A DNA stretch of 25,871 nucleotides from a virus: positions 1 to 25,871 of IMG/VR virus record IMGVR_UViG_3300007276_000260. One strand, given 5' to 3'. Numbering within the stretch: position 1 is the stretch's first letter; every line of letters starts with the position of its first letter. The notes under the pieces were generated by a model that saw only the letters and a program-made list of their open reading frames with translations, was not told the origin of the DNA and searched no databases. Made by a program: the position numbers and the translations under genes. Positions 24,350 through 25,871 of the stretch are shown here, piece after piece.

Positions 24350-24766
24350 ATGAAATCCGTAAAAGTTTTTGATAATAAAACGTCTACTGGGGCTTCAGAT
24401 TCCGTAGATGTTTTTATTGCTGACACGGGAATTAGTCCACCAAAAGCCCCACCATATGTAATGGTCAATGTTGTAAATGCAGGAAGTAATAATGCAAGTA
24501 TTAACGTAGAGTGGTCTCCTGATAACTTAACTTGGTTTTCAGGAACTACGTATACCGGACCTGTTACTACTACAACTGGCCAAGTACGTCTAGACAGGAT
24601 TGAAAATGTAGCTTCAGCATCGTCACCAGGTGTTGTAGCAAGTGACGGTGATTTAGATACGGGCAATTCTGCAATGCAGTTTGCTGTAAAAGGTCGTTAT
24701 TGCCGTCTCAATATAGTTCTAAAAGGAACTACAATTGATATAGATGCTTGGATTAGTGCTGGTTAA
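24350..24766 (+). CDS. Hypothetical beta-rich protein, 138 aa
   Basis: No firm family match. The product has alternating hydrophobic strands and a pattern VEWSPDNLTWFSGTTYTG (about 53-70) resembling beta-sandwich virion proteins with a W-S-x-D-x-x-T-W turn. It ends with strands around YCRLNIVLKGTTIDIDAWI. There is no signal peptide. A good ribosome binding site AAGGAG sits 9 nt before the ATG. It follows a 42-bp gap holding no visible regulatory element. A minor structural or decoration protein is the best guess, from fold type and neighbourhood only. Confidence 0.7.
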   Translation: MKSVKVFDNKTSTGASDSVDVFIADTGISPPKAPPYVMVNVVNAGSNNASINVEWSPDNLTWFSGTTYTGPVTTTTGQVRLDRIENVASASSPGVVASDGDLDTGNSAMQFAVKGRYCRLNIVLKGTTIDIDAWISAG

Positions 24767-24804
24767 AAATCTTAGATCCAAAAATACCCACTAATTTAAA
24801 GCGT

Positions 24805-25158
24805 TTGGTTGTAGTCGTTTGGAGAGATATTACAGCCAGAGCAGATTGGGTAGGTAGCATCGAGGAAGTCGTTGAGGAGATTCAGCCAATTCTGTGCGTA
24901 ACAGTAGGCTGGATTCTCCTTGACAACAAAGACACGCTAATAGTTGCGGATTCTGCAACAAAAGATAAAACTTTTGGAGGCACGACGGCAATTCCTAAAG
25001 GCGTAGTCGTAAGCATTGAAGATTTGAGAAAAGAAAGTGCAGCAGACATTCTCAAAAAAGCAACATTGAGAGAGTCTGTGAAAAAAAGAAAGGTGAAAAA
25101 TGAGACCAAGAGAATTCTCACTGAGAGAGATGACGAGAGCAATTCGAGTCCTAAGTGA
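24805..25158 (+). CDS. Hypothetical phage protein, 117 aa
   Basis: The product starts VVVVWRDITARADWVGSIEEV and has CVTVGWILLDNKDTLIVADSAT followed by AIPKGVVVSIEDLRK. This layout (short strands, TVGWLL-like strand, then IPKG and a final strand) recurs in small phage proteins of unknown function, supporting a real gene. The start is uncertain: TTG at 24805 is used here, but there is no clear ribosome binding site, and the frame stays open upstream through ILDPKIPTNLKR into the end of the previous gene, so a non-standard start such as ATC at 24769 or coupling to the previous stop is possible. The basic tail overlaps the next gene by 59 nt in a different frame. Confidence 0.6.
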   Translation: MVVVVWRDITARADWVGSIEEVVEEIQPILCVTVGWILLDNKDTLIVADSATKDKTFGGTTAIPKGVVVSIEDLRKESAADILKKATLRESVKKRKVKNETKRILTERDDESNSSPK

Positions 25159-25393
25159 AACGGCAAAGAAGAAACTGATATTAAGCGAGAGGCCGACGCG
25201 TTTCTATTTTCTAGAAGAAGACGGAAGTCAGACCCTGATTGGTCGTCACACGAGCGAAGCTTATAATAAAGTTCGAGCCGAAGCCGCCGAGACTATAGAT
25301 GACCCTAAAGATAAAAAGAAGTTTTTTGAAATCTCTTATCGTATAAGAAAAAATGCTCAATTCGGAGTAACCGGAATGGCCCAAGTCTTTTAG
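25100..25393 (+). CDS. Hypothetical protein, 97 aa
   Basis: Unrecognised. It is a highly charged, mainly helical soluble protein (SLREMTRAIRVLSETAKKKLIL, then FYFLEEDGSQTLIGRHTSEAYNKVRAEAAETI). A strong ribosome binding site AAAGGTG precedes the ATG, so this start is well supported even though it overlaps the end of the previous gene by 59 nt. The next gene starts 8 nt after its stop, with AGGGGG overlapping the stop codon, so the pair probably belongs to one operon. The charge and size would allow a DNA- or protein-binding accessory role, but nothing in the sequence decides this. Confidence 0.65.
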   Translation: MRPREFSLREMTRAIRVLSETAKKKLILSERPTRFYFLEEDGSQTLIGRHTSEAYNKVRAEAAETIDDPKDKKKFFEISYRIRKNAQFGVTGMAQVF

Positions 25394-25401
25394 GGGGACC
25401 A

Positions 25402-25512
25402 ATGAAAACTACGATAGAAAATTTCTGGAACAAGATAGAGTTTATCTTGCTAGTAATTAGTGGCCTGTTTTTTATCAGCGTTATTTTGTATCTAGGGGGG
25501 TGCTTTGAATGA
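25402..25512 (+). CDS. 36-aa single-span membrane protein
   Basis: A tiny gene: MKTTIENFWNKIEF, then one hydrophobic helix ILLVISGLFFISVILYLGG (residues 15-33), then CFE. The ribosome binding site AGGGGGAC lies at the stop of the previous gene, with good spacing. The size and single helix resemble small phage membrane proteins, including some pinholin-like or antiholin-like proteins, but no motif fixes the role. Its last 8 nt overlap the TTG start of the methyltransferase, whose own ribosome binding site AGGGGGG lies within this gene, a sign of coupled translation. Confidence 0.55.
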   Translation: MKTTIENFWNKIEFILLVISGLFFISVILYLGGCFE

Positions 25513-25871
25513 GTTGGCATTGTTCGCTGGAGTTGGTGGAGGCATTCTCGCAAGCAAAAGTCTGGGTCACCGGGTCGTGTGTGCGGTGGAAAAAGATCCG
25601 TATTGCAGAGAGATCCTTATGCGGAGGCAAGAAGACAACTGCCTCCCAGTCTTCCCAATCTGGGACGACGTTGACAGCTTCGACGGGTACTCCTGGCATG
25701 GCGTTGTCGATGTCATTTCTGCTGGATTTCCATGCCAAGGATTCTCCATTGCAGGAAAGCAAAAAGGAGCAGACGACCCCAGAAATAAATGGCCAGCGAC
25801 TGCCAGAATCATCGGAGAAGTACGCCCAAGCAGAGTTATTCTCGAAAACGTTCCAGGAATCAGAAAGTACG
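25505..25871 (+). CDS. DNA cytosine-5 methyltransferase (partial, C-terminus outside window)
   Basis: The first 122 codons of a C5-cytosine DNA methyltransferase, cut by the window end. Visible motifs: AdoMet-binding motif I LFAGVGGG (residues 6-13), motif II VEKDP (28-32), catalytic motif IV AGFPCQGFS with nucleophile Cys77, and motif VI ENV at 114-116. It transfers a methyl group from AdoMet to carbon 5 of cytosine in a target that cannot be read from this part. The start is TTG at 25505 after AGGGGGG; an in-frame TAG at 25493-25495 excludes an earlier start. No restriction enzyme gene is visible beside it, so it is likely a stand-alone phage enzyme that protects DNA from host restriction or marks it. 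The base composition is more GC-rich than the adjacent small genes, compatible with acquisition. Confidence 0.9.
   Translation, partial: MNELALFAGVGGGILASKSLGHRVVCAVEKDPYCREILMRRQEDNCLPVFPIWDDVDSFDGYSWHGVVDVISAGFPCQGFSIAGKQKGADDPRNKWPATARIIGEVRPSRVILENVPGIRKY

Noticed and set aside
24145-24666. 173-codon - strand ORF over the lipoprotein and 138-aa genes
   Set aside because: Both overlapped genes have good starts, ribosome binding sites and protein-like features on the + strand, and the whole module is transcribed in that direction.
25481-25812. Two overlapping - strand ORFs at the window end
   Set aside because: They are antisense to the methyltransferase, whose motifs I, IV and VI are unmistakable on the + strand.

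Overview
The window is the late (virion-structural) module of a tailed bacteriophage with a short, T7-like tail (podovirus morphology). This rests on gene order and recognisable families: large terminase, T7 gp8-type portal, scaffold, major capsid protein, tail tubular proteins A and B (gp11/gp12-like), and three internal virion proteins in the order of T7 gp14, gp15 and gp16. Every supported gene is on the + strand and tightly packed, many with 1-8 nt overlaps or stop/start abutment, as expected of a lytic phage late operon. The DNA is AT-rich except in three places: the capsid gene and its leader, a 66-bp repeat array in the tail gene, and a Gly/Ser linker in an ejection protein. The T7-type internal core and a lipobox protein suggest a Gram-negative host; the host cannot be named from this sequence, and no RNA polymerase, DNA polymerase or tRNA is present to help.

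Layout. 1-4405: packaging and head assembly (terL, cut by the window edge; portal; small HNH protein; Bbp19-like small protein; scaffold; 72-aa ribbon-helix-helix-like protein). 4406-4570: a GC-rich, structure-prone leader with a possible promoter, ahead of the major capsid gene, whose start codon lies at the centre of a perfect 16-bp palindrome. 4571-9038: capsid, then three small beta-rich proteins with related C-termini (two of them also related at their N-termini), a 38-aa basic protein, a LamG/ConA-like fibre protein and a small unknown protein. 9041-14647: a 973-aa protein with an adhesin-like N-terminus, a GC-rich array of 22-residue repeats and a complete tail tubular A-like domain at its C-terminus, followed by tail tubular B. 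14656-23779: three ejection (internal virion) proteins of 131, 1521 and 1387 aa. 23784-25512: small membrane, lipoprotein and unknown genes, with lysis functions possible but unproven. 25505-25871: the start of a cytosine-5 DNA methyltransferase, cut by the window end.

How the parts fit: terminase and portal package DNA into a shell built from capsid protein on the scaffold; the small beta proteins probably decorate the head or tail; tail tubular A and B form the short tail; the internal proteins leave the particle and bridge the cell envelope during DNA entry. The points most worth a second look are the in-frame GTG with a strong ribosome binding site just before the tail tubular A domain inside the 973-aa gene, the homogenised GC-rich repeats in the same gene, and the structured leader plus palindrome at the capsid start next to a gene for a putative DNA-binding protein.
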